A DNA stretch of 64,000 nucleotides. It comes from Pseudomonadales bacterium. Its GTDB lineage: Bacteria > Pseudomonadota > Gammaproteobacteria > Pseudomonadales > Azotimanducaceae. Below are positions 54,320-63,918 of this stretch, one piece after another (the first letter of the stretch is position 1; every line of letters begins with the position of its first letter). Both the position numbers and the translations under genes were made by a program. The stretch spans positions 3,224,001 through 3,288,000 of the forward strand of contig JAWKZN010000001.1 of assembly GCA_041395945.1 (NCBI GenBank), written 5' to 3'. The notes beneath the pieces were generated by a model. The model searched no databases, had not been told where the DNA came from, and saw only the letters and a program-made list of their open reading frames with translations.

Positions 54320-56408
54320 CGGCGTAGTTTTCCACTTCCTTCATGGAGAGCTTGATGCGGCCGCGCTGGTCGACGTCGAGGCAGACCACCTTCACATCCT
54401 GGCCTTCCTTGAGGTAGTCGCTGACATTCTCCACCCGCTCATCAGCGATCTGAGAAATGTGCAGCAGGCCGTCCTTGCCAGGCAGTATGGTGATGAACGC
54501 ACCGAAATCGACGATGCGCGCAACCTTACCTGTGTAAACCCGGCCAACCTCGGCTTCTGCCGTGATTTCTTCGATCCGATGTACAGCCGCCAGCATGCTC
54601 TCGCCGTCTGCAGCGTAGATACGGACACTGCCATCGTCCTGAATATCGATGTCCGCGCCGGTCGCCTCGGTGATCGAGCGGATCATCGCACCACCCTTAC
54701 CAATGATGTCGCGAATCTTGTCCGGATGTACGTTCAGCACGCGCATCGCCGGAGCGTTGTCAGAAATCGTTTCCCGGGAGCGGTCGAGGACCTTGTTCAT
54801 CTCGCCGAGGATGAACTGCCGCGCATCCAGCGCCTGCCCCAGTGCGATTTCCATGATCTCTTCGGTGATACCCGAGATTTTGATGTCCATCTGCAGTGCA
54901 GTGACACCAGCGGCAGTACCGGCAACCTTGAAGTCCATATCACCGAGGTGATCCTCGTCACCGAGGATATCGGTCAGTACCGCATAGCGGTTGCCTTCCT
55001 TCACCAGACCCATGGCAACACCGGCCACCGGTGCCTTGAGCGGTACACCCGCATCCATCAGCGCCAGAGAGGTTCCACACACCGATGCCATCGAACTCGA
55101 ACCATTCGACTCGGTGATTTCGGAAACCACGCGCAGGGTATAGGGAAACGACTCGAGATCCGGCAGAACCGCCGCGACTCCCCGTCGTGCCAGGCGGCCG
55201 TGGCCGATTTCACGCCGCTTTGGACCACCCATGAAGCCGGCTTCGCCGACACTGTAGGGGGGAAAGTTGTAATGCAGCATGAAGTGATCTTTGTAGGTGC
55301 CTTCGAGGGCGTCGATCATGGCCGAATCCCGCAAAGTGCCGAGTGTGGCAACCACTATCGCCTGGGTTTCACCCCGGGTGAACAGTGCAGATCCGTGGGT
55401 CTTCGGCAGCATGCCGACTTCCACAGCGATCGGCCGGACGGTTTTCAGATCGCGACCGTCGATTCGCGGTTCACCATTGAGCACACGCTGGCGGACGATG
55501 GTTTTCTCGATCTTGCTGAAAACCTCAGACACCTGATCTGCTGAGTATTCAGCAGACTCGCCACCCGCGAGAGTCTCGATGACCTGCTTGCGCAGTGCGC
55601 TTACCCGATCCTGACGCTCCATCTTGTCTGTAATCCGGTATGCGTTGCCAAGATCAGACTTGACCGCATCTTCAACCTTTGACTTCAGGCTTTCGTTCAC
55701 CTCGGCTGCGGCAAACTCCCAGCGGGGCTTGCCGACTTCAGCAGCCAGAGACTTGATTGCCTCGATGACTACCTGCATCTCCTGATGCCCGAACAGCACC
55801 GCGCCGAGCATCTCGTCTTCGGACAGTTCCTTGGCTTCGGACTCCACCATCAGCACCGCAGTATCCGTTCCAGCTACCACCATGTTCAGTTGCGACTCTG
55901 CCAGGGCCGCATACCCCGGATTCAGCAGGTACGCACCATCCTTGTAGCCGACCCGCACTCCGGCGATCGGACCGTTGAACGGCAGACCGGAAATGGCCAG
56001 CGCGGCCGAAGCACCAATGAGCGCAGCGATATCCGGGTCCTGATCCTTCTCCGCAGACATCACCGTGCAGATCACCTGCACTTCGTTCATGAAGCCTTTG
56101 GGGAACAGGGGGCGTATCGGCCGGTCGATCAGGCGCGATGTGAGTGTTTCTTTTTCGCTCGGTCGACCTTCACGACGGAAGAAACCACCGGGGATCTTTC
56201 CCGCGGCGTAGGTCTTTTCCTGGTAGTTGACGGTCAGCGGGAAGAAGTCCTGTCCCGGACGCATGCCTCTGTTTCCGACAACGGTGCTCAGAACCACCGT
56301 ATCGCCAATACTGACCAGCACAGCACCGGTTGCCTGTTTGGCAATCCGTCCGGTCTCCAGTATGACCTTCTGGCCACCCAGCTGAATTTCTCTAGTAATC
56401 GGTTTCAA
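54309..56408 (-). CDS. pnp: Polynucleotide phosphorylase
   Basis: PNPase (699 residues) is a 3'-to-5' phosphorolytic exoribonuclease and a core partner of the degradosome. Two RNase PH-like domains flank an all-helical linker; the second holds the active-site DxxxD-type region around DILGDEDHLGDMDFKVAGT near residue 490. A KH domain (HPDKIRDIIGKGGAMIRSI) and an S1 domain (GRVYTGKVARIVDFGAFITI) end the protein. Length is normal. It follows rpsO by 41 bp, the conserved rpsO-pnp pair. Confidence 0.98.
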   Translation of the reverse strand: MKPITREIQLGGQKVILETGRIAKQATGAVLVSIGDTVVLSTVVGNRGMRPGQDFFPLTVNYQEKTYAAGKIPGGFFRREGRPSEKETLTSRLIDRPIRPLFPKGFMNEVQVICTVMSAEKDQDPDIAALIGASAALAISGLPFNGPIAGVRVGYKDGAYLLNPGYAALAESQLNMVVAGTDTAVLMVESEAKELSEDEMLGAVLFGHQEMQVVIEAIKSLAAEVGKPRWEFAAAEVNESLKSKVEDAVKSDLGNAYRITDKMERQDRVSALRKQVIETLAGGESAEYSADQVSEVFSKIEKTIVRQRVLNGEPRIDGRDLKTVRPIAVEVGMLPKTHGSALFTRGETQAIVVATLGTLRDSAMIDALEGTYKDHFMLHYNFPPYSVGEAGFMGGPKRREIGHGRLARRGVAAVLPDLESFPYTLRVVSEITESNGSSSMASVCGTSLALMDAGVPLKAPVAGVAMGLVKEGNRYAVLTDILGDEDHLGDMDFKVAGTAAGVTALQMDIKISGITEEIMEIALGQALDARQFILGEMNKVLDRSRETISDNAPAMRVLNVHPDKIRDIIGKGGAMIRSITEATGADIDIQDDGSVRIYAADGESMLAAVHRIEEITAEAEVGRVYTGKVARIVDFGAFITILPGKDGLLHISQIADERVENVSDYLKEGQDVKVVCLDVDQRGRIKLSMKEVENYAETA

Positions 56409-56449
56409 TTTCCTACCTCCAACATTTCTCGCGTGTTTCTCCGTCTCAA

Positions 56450-56719
56450 TCAGCGGCGCAGATTCAGGCGCTTGATCAGATCCGAGTAGCGAGTTGCATC
56501 TTTGCTCTTTAAATAATCCAACAGTTTACGTCGCTGATTGACCATACGGATCAATCCGCGTCGAGAATGGTGATCTTTCTGGTGATCTCGGAAGTGATCC
56601 TGCAGTGCATTGATGTTATGTGTCAGCAATGCAACCTGCACTTCAGGGGAGCCGGTGTCGCCGTCTTCCCGCTGATATTCCTTGATGATTCCTGCTTTAC
56701 CTTCGGCTGTAAGTGCCAT
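56450..56719 (-). CDS. rpsO: 30S ribosomal protein S15
   Basis: S15 (89 residues from the ATG at 56719, MALTAEGKAGIIKEYQ) binds the central domain of 16S rRNA. GSPEVQVALLTHNINALQDHF and the KDHHSRRGLIRMVNQRRKLLDYLK block are diagnostic. In E. coli S15 represses its own mRNA at a leader pseudoknot; the 170-bp leader here could hold such a site. It lies between truB and pnp as expected. Confidence 0.97.
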   Translation of the reverse strand: MALTAEGKAGIIKEYQREDGDTGSPEVQVALLTHNINALQDHFRDHQKDHHSRRGLIRMVNQRRKLLDYLKSKDATRYSDLIKRLNLRR

Positions 56720-56890
56720 TCTCATTTCTCCAATATGCGTCTATAAAATCGGGGCCACCGTGCATATTTACAGTGGCCTCGCTGTGGAGGATCCGGCCCG
56801 ACGTAGTACGCGGGTTCGACCCTGAATTCATTCTGATCTGCGCTGTTGATCTGTTCTTCATTGAACTGTTCGCTGTCGATCCGTTCGCCG

Positions 56891-57835
56891 CTATTTTCCC
56901 AGACCCGCGACCAGCCGACGGGGCGCTACCCGTCCGTCGTCGAGGATCTCGCCGACACCAATGAAATGGATCGACGCATCATCATGTACTTCCGCCAGCC
57001 GCACCCAGCCGCTGGTCGGCGCATGGGCAACGATAACCGGCTGACCCTGCCGCAGATAATAAGCGGTGTTGTCCGTCAGCCTGACTTCCGGCCATTCCTT
57101 CACCGCACTCGAGACGGGAAGCAGGAACGAGTCCAGTGAGCTGCTGTCAGTACCGGTTTCGAGAGCATTCTCCAGCTCCTCGAAGGTCACCATATCGGAT
57201 TCCGTATAAGGGCCGGCTGCGCGTCGGTGCAGGGCCGTAACGTGAGCGCCGCAACCCAGAATCTCACCGAGCTCTTCAGCGATGGTTCGAATATAGGTGC
57301 CTTTGCTGCAGTGAATCTCGAGCTCCAGCTCATCTCCGGAAAACGCGACCAGCTCGTTCGAGAAGATCGTCACTCTCCGCGCTGCACGTTCGATCTCAAT
57401 CCCCTGACGCGCAAGTTTGTACAGCGGCTGACCCTGGTGTTTGACCGCCGAAAACATTGAGGGTATCTGATCGATCCCGCCGCGGAAAAAACGCAGCGCA
57501 TCTTCGATCCGGGCGGCATCAACATCCTGCACCGGACGTATCTGTATTACCTTGCCGTCGGCATCGCCGCTGTCGGTCGCCACACCCAGCTTCACCCGGG
57601 TCCAGTATTTCTTGTCTGAATCGAGCAGATACTGGGAAAATTTCGTTGCTTCTCCGAAACACAGGGGCAGGACACCGGTGGCCAGAGGATCCAGCGCCCC
57701 CGTGTGACCGGTCTTACGCGCGTTGAACATGCGCTTGGCCTTCTGCACTGCATCATTCGAGCTGAATCCCGGTGGCTTGTTGATCACCAGAACGCCGCTC
57801 ACATCCCGCCCTTTACTGCGCCGGGCCACTGTCAT
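56891..57835 (-). CDS. truB: tRNA pseudouridine(55) synthase TruB
   Basis: TruB (314 residues) makes pseudouridine 55 in the T-loop of tRNAs. The catalytic Asp lies in GHTGALDPLATGVLPLCFGEATKF, about residue 45. The substrate-binding KLARQGIEIERAAR stretch is also present, and the C-terminal PUA-like part is complete. The gene overlaps the end of rbfA by 23 bp, a conserved coupling in the nusA-infB operon. Confidence 0.97.
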   Translation of the reverse strand: MTVARRSKGRDVSGVLVINKPPGFSSNDAVQKAKRMFNARKTGHTGALDPLATGVLPLCFGEATKFSQYLLDSDKKYWTRVKLGVATDSGDADGKVIQIRPVQDVDAARIEDALRFFRGGIDQIPSMFSAVKHQGQPLYKLARQGIEIERAARRVTIFSNELVAFSGDELELEIHCSKGTYIRTIAEELGEILGCGAHVTALHRRAAGPYTESDMVTFEELENALETGTDSSSLDSFLLPVSSAVKEWPEVRLTDNTAYYLRQGQPVIVAHAPTSGWVRLAEVHDDASIHFIGVGEILDDGRVAPRRLVAGLGK

Positions 57836-58241
57836 CCTCGATCTGGCTGTCTGCAGCGTCGTCCGCAGCCTGGTTCTTATTCGAACGCATGGCGCTGTCG
57901 ATCAGGGCATCCATCCGCGGGCCCCGCTCAGCTGCTTCGTCATAGTGAAAACGCAGACGCGGAGTTGTCCGCATGCTGTGGCGTTTGGCCAGTTCCGTAC
58001 GGAAGTAACCGGCCGCCTTATTCAGGACTTCGATCACTTCACTCCGATCCTCTGCGCTTTCAGCGTCCAGCGTGGTGATGTATACATCAGCGTAGGAAAG
58101 GTCCCGGCTGACAGTCACCTCATTGACGCTCACCATTCCCACCCTGGGGTCGCGTATCTGCCTCAGGATGATCGCGGCAACTTCATCGCGGATGAAATCC
58201 GCGATTCTCAGGTCTCTACCGAAGGGCCGCACTGCGCTCAA
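57813..58241 (-). CDS. rbfA: Ribosome-binding factor A
   Basis: RbfA (142 residues) is a KH-fold 30S maturation factor acting on 16S rRNA processing and cold adaptation. VSVNEVTVSRDLSYADVYIT and the YFRTELAKRHSMRTTPRLRFHYD segment are typical. The likely start is TTG at 58241, overlapping the infB stop (TTGA). The C-terminal tail past residue 115 is acidic and low-complexity. It overlaps truB by 23 bp. Confidence 0.95.
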   Translation of the reverse strand: MSAVRPFGRDLRIADFIRDEVAAIILRQIRDPRVGMVSVNEVTVSRDLSYADVYITTLDAESAEDRSEVIEVLNKAAGYFRTELAKRHSMRTTPRLRFHYDEAAERGPRMDALIDSAMRSNKNQAADDAADSQIEDDSGPAQ

Positions 58242-60790
58242 AGCTCCCTGGCAACCTTGGTCGAGTCGAACACTTCGATGAGGTCACCGACACGCACATC
58301 ATTATAGTTGCGAACACCTATGCCGCATTCGGTACCGCTGCGGACCTCGTTTACGTCATCCTTGAAGCGACGCAGCGATTCCAGCTCGCCCTGGAAAATG
58401 ACGACGTTGTCACGCAGCACCCGGATCGGCTTGTTCCGGTAGACACTGCCCTCGGTGACCATGCACCCGGCCACCTGACCATAGCGCGGTGAGCGGAACA
58501 CATCCCGAACTTCGGCAATGCCGACGATCTCTTCCCGGATTTCCGGTTCCAGCATGCCGGACAGAGCCTGTTTGACATCGTCCAGCAGTTCGTAGATCAC
58601 GCTGTAGTAGCGCAGGTCCAGACCTTCGCGTTCGATGATAGCCTTGGCCGAGTTGTCTGCCCGCACATTGAAGCCAAATACTGCGGCGCCATAAGTCAGT
58701 GCGAGGTTGGCATCGGTCTCGGTGATGCCACCCACACCCGAGCCAAGAATGTTGACTGCCACCTCATCGTTGCCCATCTCGGTGAGCGCCTGATGAATGG
58801 CCTCCAGGCTGCCGCGCACGTCGGTCTTGATCACCATCTTGAGGATGCGCTTCTCGCCTTCTGCCATATTCGCAAACATGTTGTCGAGCTTGGACGCCTG
58901 CTGCATGGCAACCCGCTGCTCCTGATGCTTATCGCGGCGAAACTGCGCAAGTTCTCTCGCGCTTCTTTCATCAACAACCACGGAAAAATCGTCTCCCGCA
59001 CCCGGGGTACCGGTCAGACCCAGCACCTCAACGGGATCGGAAGGCCCCGCTTCCCTGGTCGGTTCACCATGGTCGTCGAGCATCGCCCGAACCCGGCCGT
59101 GGAACTGGCCGGCAAGGATCACGTCTCCCTGCTTGAGCGTTCCGTTCTGTACCAGCACGGTCGCAACCGGGCCGCGACCGCGATCGAGACGGGACTCGAC
59201 GACGACACCCCGCCCCGGACCTTCTTTCACCGCCTTGAGTTCGAGCACTTCGGCCTGCAGCAGTACCGCTTCGAGCAGTGCTTCGACACCTTCACCGGTG
59301 ATTGCTGATACCTTCACGAACTGGGTATCACCACCGTAGCTTTCCGGGATCACGTCTTTGGTCACGAGTTCATTGGTAACCCGCTCCGGATCCGCTGCTT
59401 CGAGATCCATCTTGTTGATCGCCACCACGATTGGCACCCCGGCTGCCTTGGCATGCTGGATGGCCTCTATGGTCTGCGGCATCACTCCGTCATCCGCCGC
59501 GACGACCAGGATCACGATATCCGTGACCTGAGCACCCCGCGCACGCATCGCTGTGAAGGCTGCATGGCCGGGTGTATCGATAAAGGTGATCCGACCGCCC
59601 CTGGTGTCAACCCGGTAGGCGCCGATGTGCTGGGTGATTCCACCGGCTTCGCCACTGACCACCCGGGTTTTGCGTATGTAGTCGAGCAGCGACGTCTTAC
59701 CATGGTCAACGTGTCCCATGACAGTGACAACCGGGGGTCGCCCGGTGGCATCACCTTCCACGGTGAGCGATCGTTCCAGCACATGCTCAAGCGCATCCGC
59801 GTGGATCAGCTTGGGCCTGTGGCCCATTTCTTCCACCACGAGAATGGCTGTGTCCTGATCGATAGGCTGGTTGATGGTGGCCATCATCCCCATGCTCATC
59901 AGGGTCTTGATCACCTCGCCGGCTTTCACAGACATCCGCTGAGCCAGGTCGCCGACACTAATGACATCAGGAATTTCGACTTCCCGGGCGATGAAATCCG
60001 TCGGGCGGAACTCGCCACCCTGCTGATCGACCTTCATTGCGGTTACCGGGTGATGCTTGCGCTTGGCGCGACGCCCCGGCTTCAGTGAGAGTTCCCGGCG
60101 GCCGCCTTCGCTCTTGGCTCTCTCCCGATCACGCTCACGATCCTTGCCTTTGAAACGCTTGCCACCCCGCTCGGTAGACTGCTGCTTGGCCTGCGCCTCG
60201 ACTTCGGCCGCAGCCGGATCGGCAACCGCCGTGTCCTTTTTGGCTGCAGGTTTCGGCGCTGCTGCGGCTTTTGCCTTGCGCTCCGCCTCTGCCCGGGCTT
60301 CTTCTTCCTTGACCCTGACTTCTTCCCGACGGCGCTCTTCTTCCGCTTTGCGCTCGGCTTCGAGTCGGCGCGTCTCTTCCTCTGCCGACTTGCGCGCGAG
60401 TTCCTCTTCGCGATTGCGTTGTGCTTCAAGCTCCAGAGCACTGGGTGCCTGCTCGGCTTTCGCGACCTGTGCCGGGTCTGCCGCCTCGGCTTCCGCACGC
60501 TTCACATAGGTGCGCTTCTTGCGCACCTCAACATTTACAACACGGCCGGCACGACCCTGGCCTGTACGCAGCGTGCCAACCGTTTTACGCTTGAGAGTGA
60601 TGCGGCTCGGGCCGGGTTCTGCACCACCGTGGCTCTTCTGCAGATAAGCGAGCAGCGTCTGCTTCTCCGTATCCGAAACAGGCTCCTTATCACTCTTATG
60701 GGAAAGGCCAGCCTCCTGCATCTGCTTGAGCAGGCGGTCGACGGGTGTTCCCACCGTTTCCGCGAGTTGTTTTACCGTGACTTCGGACAT
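58238..60790 (-). CDS. infB: Translation initiation factor IF-2
   Basis: IF-2 (850 residues) brings fMet-tRNA to the 30S and promotes subunit joining. An N-terminal IF2_N fold (MSEVTVKQLAETVGTPVDRLLKQMQ) precedes a long charged linker (about 100-240) rich in Glu, Lys, Arg and Ala. The G domain has GHVDHGKTSLLDYIR near residue 355, DTPGHAAFTAMRARG and NKMDL. Domains II-IV follow. It lies 15 bp after nusA and its stop overlaps rbfA. Confidence 0.98.
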   Translation of the reverse strand: MSEVTVKQLAETVGTPVDRLLKQMQEAGLSHKSDKEPVSDTEKQTLLAYLQKSHGGAEPGPSRITLKRKTVGTLRTGQGRAGRVVNVEVRKKRTYVKRAEAEAADPAQVAKAEQAPSALELEAQRNREEELARKSAEEETRRLEAERKAEEERRREEVRVKEEEARAEAERKAKAAAAPKPAAKKDTAVADPAAAEVEAQAKQQSTERGGKRFKGKDRERDRERAKSEGGRRELSLKPGRRAKRKHHPVTAMKVDQQGGEFRPTDFIAREVEIPDVISVGDLAQRMSVKAGEVIKTLMSMGMMATINQPIDQDTAILVVEEMGHRPKLIHADALEHVLERSLTVEGDATGRPPVVTVMGHVDHGKTSLLDYIRKTRVVSGEAGGITQHIGAYRVDTRGGRITFIDTPGHAAFTAMRARGAQVTDIVILVVAADDGVMPQTIEAIQHAKAAGVPIVVAINKMDLEAADPERVTNELVTKDVIPESYGGDTQFVKVSAITGEGVEALLEAVLLQAEVLELKAVKEGPGRGVVVESRLDRGRGPVATVLVQNGTLKQGDVILAGQFHGRVRAMLDDHGEPTREAGPSDPVEVLGLTGTPGAGDDFSVVVDERSARELAQFRRDKHQEQRVAMQQASKLDNMFANMAEGEKRILKMVIKTDVRGSLEAIHQALTEMGNDEVAVNILGSGVGGITETDANLALTYGAAVFGFNVRADNSAKAIIEREGLDLRYYSVIYELLDDVKQALSGMLEPEIREEIVGIAEVRDVFRSPRYGQVAGCMVTEGSVYRNKPIRVLRDNVVIFQGELESLRRFKDDVNEVRSGTECGIGVRNYNDVRVGDLIEVFDSTKVAREL

Positions 60791-60805
60791 CTTCGATCCC
60801 CCTGA

Positions 60806-62338
60806 CTACTGCTCCCCGGCCTCTGCAAACCAAGGTGCCCGGGCCGTCATGATCAATGCAGCGGCAGCCTCTTCGTCGAGCTCTTCCACCAGTTCCTGGA
60901 GCTCTGCTACCGCAAGCTCCGCCAGATCTTCCATGCTCACCACACCCTGGCTGGCGAGATGAAAAGCGAGGCGACGATCCATTCCTTCCATATTGAGGAG
61001 GTCGTCTGCCGGCTGATGCTCACCGAGCGCTTCTTCCGTAGCGATGGCCTTGGTAAGCAGCGCATCCCGCGCCCTGGTTCGCAACTCTTCAACGATTTCC
61101 TCGTCGAATCCTTCGATCGCCGTCATCTCTTCGATCGGCACGTAGGCGATTTCTTCAAGCGTGGTGAAACCTTCTTCCACCAGCACCACAGCAACATCCT
61201 CGTCAACCGAAAGCGCTTCCATGAAATCGGTGATGAACTTACCCGCTTCCTCTTCCTGCTTCTTGACCGCATCTTCTTCGGTCATGATATTGAGTTTCCA
61301 GCCCGTAAGCTCACTGGCCAGTCTGACATTCTGGCCGCCACGGCCTATGGCCTGCGCAAGATTGTCTTCACTGACCGCGATGTCCATCGCGTGCACGTCT
61401 TCATCGAGAATGATGGAAGCAACTTCAGCCGGAGCCATGGCGTTGACTGTGAGCTGCGCAGGATTTTCATCCCATAACACGATGTCTATGCGCTCACCGG
61501 CCAGTTCACCCGAAACAGCCTGCACACGCGAACCACGCATGCCGACACACGCCCCTACCGGATCTATACGTCCGTCGTTGGTCTTCACCGCAATCTTGGC
61601 CCGCGAGCCCGGGTCCCGCGCAGCGCCTTTAATCTCGATTACATCTTCGGCAATCTCGGGTACTTCAATCTTGAACAGCTCCACCAGCATCTTCGGTGAG
61701 GTCCGGGTGAGGATGAGCTGTGGTCCGCGATTATCAGGGCGGATCTCCAGGAGCAGAGCGCGCAGGCGATCTCCGATCCGGAAAGTCTCTCTGGGGATCA
61801 GATGCTCGCGGGTGAGAAGTCCTTCGGCATTGTTGCCCAGGTCGACGATCACACTGTCGCGACCCAGCTTCTTCACAGTGCCGCCAACCAGCTCACCGAC
61901 GCGCGGGAGATAGGCCTCGACCACCATCGCCCGCTCGGCTTCGCGCACTTTCTGCACGATAACCTGCTTGGCGGTCTGGGCGGCTATCCGACCGAACTCA
62001 ACGGAGTCCACGGCCTCTTCGATCACACCACCGAGTTGCGCAGCAGGATCCTTAGCCTGCGCTTCCTCCAGCGTGTACTGAGCATCCGGATTCCACTCCT
62101 GCTTTTCTTCCTCATCCTCACTTTCGACTACAGCGTCCGGGTCGCAGATGTGCCACACCCGGAAGGTTTCGTACTCACCAGTCTCGCGATCAATGGCCAC
62201 ACGGAATTCAGCGCTCTCGCCATATCGTTTCTTTGTGGCAGTCGCCAGCGCAACCTCGATGGCATCAAAAATGACGTCCTTCGGGACACCCTTCTCGTGG
62301 GAAACGGAATCCACGACCAGGAGAATTTCTTTCGTCAT
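60806..62338 (-). CDS. nusA: Transcription elongation factor NusA
   Basis: NusA (510 residues) modulates pausing, termination and rrn antitermination. Domains in order: RNA polymerase-binding N-terminus (to about 130), S1 (GTVKKLGRDSVIVDLGNNAEGLL), two KH domains (around residues 200-345, GACVGMRGSRVQAV and LAQAIGRGGQNVRLAS), and two acidic C-terminal repeats (from about 365 to 490). Length is close to E. coli NusA (495). It is co-directional with rimP and infB, 15 bp on each side. Confidence 0.98.
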   Translation of the reverse strand: MTKEILLVVDSVSHEKGVPKDVIFDAIEVALATATKKRYGESAEFRVAIDRETGEYETFRVWHICDPDAVVESEDEEEKQEWNPDAQYTLEEAQAKDPAAQLGGVIEEAVDSVEFGRIAAQTAKQVIVQKVREAERAMVVEAYLPRVGELVGGTVKKLGRDSVIVDLGNNAEGLLTREHLIPRETFRIGDRLRALLLEIRPDNRGPQLILTRTSPKMLVELFKIEVPEIAEDVIEIKGAARDPGSRAKIAVKTNDGRIDPVGACVGMRGSRVQAVSGELAGERIDIVLWDENPAQLTVNAMAPAEVASIILDEDVHAMDIAVSEDNLAQAIGRGGQNVRLASELTGWKLNIMTEEDAVKKQEEEAGKFITDFMEALSVDEDVAVVLVEEGFTTLEEIAYVPIEEMTAIEGFDEEIVEELRTRARDALLTKAIATEEALGEHQPADDLLNMEGMDRRLAFHLASQGVVSMEDLAELAVAELQELVEELDEEAAAALIMTARAPWFAEAGEQ

Positions 62339-62353
62339 GTCGTTGCTCGAACC

Positions 62354-62812
62354 TCAATCAAACCGCGGGACGACGCGCGCCCGCTGGACATTTTCCAATG
62401 GCAGCAAATATTCATCTTCATCTACCCGTACGACGGCTTCGCCATCCTCCAGGCCGGCCAGAATCCCCAGAAACCGTTTCCGGCCTTCGAAAGGGAAGCT
62501 CAATCGCACTTCCACCTGTTCGCCGATACTCGCCGCGTACTGCTCCGGTTTGAACAGAATCCGATCCATACCCGGCGACGAGACTTCGAGGGTGTATCTG
62601 CTCGAAATGGTGTCTTCCACATCGAGCAGGTCGGCGACCCGGCGGCTGACCCGCTCACAGTCTTCAACACTGACACCCCCGTCCCGGTCGATGTACAGTC
62701 GCAGCTTCGTATGGCGCCCCGATGTCAGGTACTCCACACCCCAGATACTGCAGTTTTCCAGCTCGACCACCGGTGTCAGCAATGCTTCGATATCCGCCTC
62801 TTTTCTGTTCAC
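62354..62812 (-). CDS. rimP: Ribosome maturation factor RimP
   Basis: RimP (152 residues from the GTG at 62812, reading MNRKEADIEALLTPVVELE) assists early 30S assembly. The N-terminal domain carries GRHTKLRLYIDRDGGVSVEDCERVSR, and the C-terminal SH3-like domain ends in PLENVQRARVVPRFD. An in-frame ATG at 62845 would add 11 residues, but the GTG aligns better with the family N-terminus. It precedes nusA by 15 bp, the standard operon start. Confidence 0.95.
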   Translation of the reverse strand: MNRKEADIEALLTPVVELENCSIWGVEYLTSGRHTKLRLYIDRDGGVSVEDCERVSRRVADLLDVEDTISSRYTLEVSSPGMDRILFKPEQYAASIGEQVEVRLSFPFEGRKRFLGILAGLEDGEAVVRVDEDEYLLPLENVQRARVVPRFD

Positions 62813-62845
62813 TCTGTCTAATCTGACCAGGCAGTACGGTCTCAT

Positions 62846-63187
62846 GCACCAGGCGACTGCACTGCTTCGTCATCACTCTCTGGCACACCGGTTTTCCGGA
62901 GCACCAATAAAAAATGGGCTTACGCCCATTCCCGAAAACGTTCCTGCGGCGCGCGAAGGAGCAACTGACTCCTTGACGATCACACCCGCCTGAACTACCT
63001 GTGGCTTACCACCGGTGGGAATACTTCAAGGCTTCCGCCTAGAGGTTTGCCACCTGTGGTGGGCGACCTGCCGGTACGCGATACGCTACCGCCAGGATCC
63101 CGATGACCGGGGCGGTGAGGCTCCCGGCTCGTAGAAAATTGCCCCTCTCGGGGCAAATTTCTTCGACCTCTTTCGAGGTTTTTCCTT
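62846..63187 (-). other. rimP-tRNA-fMet intergenic region with terminators
   Basis: No gene is seen in these 342 bases. A minus-strand terminator (62906-62930) and another hairpin (63134-63160, GCCCC/GGGGC with AATTTT) are present, besides GGTGG-type inverted repeats around 63000-63070. A promoter for the rimP-nusA-infB operon is expected here, but no convincing -35/-10 pair was settled. Confidence 0.6.
62906..62930 (-). terminator. Intrinsic terminator upstream of rimP
   Basis: On the minus strand ATGGGC-GTAA-GCCCAT is followed by five further Ts (TTTTTTATT in all). It lies between tRNA-fMet and rimP, so it would end tRNA transcripts or act as an attenuator for the nusA operon. Confidence 0.8.
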
Positions 63188-63264
<77 letters not shown>

Positions 63265-63355
63265 TCAGCAAGGGGCGGATTATAGGGATCTGGGTGGGCG
63301 CAGGCAACAGCCTGAGTAAAGGACTCAGGTTCGCCTGAGTGAAGGATCAGAGTGT

Positions 63356-63442
63356 TGGTGCCGAAGAGAGGATTTGAACCTCCACGGGCGTTAGCCCACT
63401 ACCCCCTCAAGGTAGCGTGTCTACCAATTTCACCACTTCGGC
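63356..63442 (-). tRNA. leuU: tRNA-Leu (GAG anticodon)
   Basis: An 87-nt class II tRNA beginning GCCGAAGTGGTGAAATTGG, with TTGAGGG in the anticodon loop, a long variable arm and an encoded CCA. Its position between secG and the nusA operon is conserved in gammaproteobacteria. Confidence 0.97.
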
Positions 63443-63460
63443 TAATGAGGCCCTGGCCCA

Positions 63461-63811
63461 TCAGAGGTCAGGGATGTCGGAATCTACAGGTTTCGATTCG
63501 GGAGTCAACTGCTCCACGGGTGTCTCGGGCACCACGACCTGGGGAATCCCCAGTGAGCCGGCGGTTTCTGCGCGCTCTTTGGCCGTGTAAGCCAGGCCGA
63601 ATGAGATCAGGAAAAAGCCGATTGCCAGCCACACGGTCAGTTTGGTCAGGAAAGAGGCCGATCCACTACTGCCGAACATGGTGTTGGACGAGCCGCTGCC
63701 GAACGCTGCGCCCACATCGGCGCCACGACCCTGCTGAAGCAGTACCAGCGCAGCGAGTGCGATGGCATCGGCCACCAGCAGCATCATCAGAACCGTTTCA
63801 TATGTGGACAT
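63461..63811 (-). CDS. secG: Protein translocase subunit SecG
   Basis: SecG (116 residues from the ATG at 63811) is the non-essential subunit of the SecYEG channel. Two membrane helices (about residues 4-23 and 54-75) flank the typical LLQQGRGADVGAAFGSGSSNTMFGSSG loop. The tail is Pro/Glu-rich. A GTG one codon earlier is in frame. It lies between tpiA and tRNA-Leu, as in E. coli relatives. Confidence 0.96.
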   Translation of the reverse strand: MSTYETVLMMLLVADAIALAALVLLQQGRGADVGAAFGSGSSNTMFGSSGSASFLTKLTVWLAIGFFLISFGLAYTAKERAETAGSLGIPQVVVPETPVEQLTPESKPVDSDIPDL

Positions 63812-63918
63812 CACTTGAGTGCTAACCTCGTATTCACACCAATTTCAATCGCGCCTCGAACTCACCACCCTTACCGGTGGCCATTCTGCGCATACCATTT
63901 CCCTTCACTCTCTGCCGG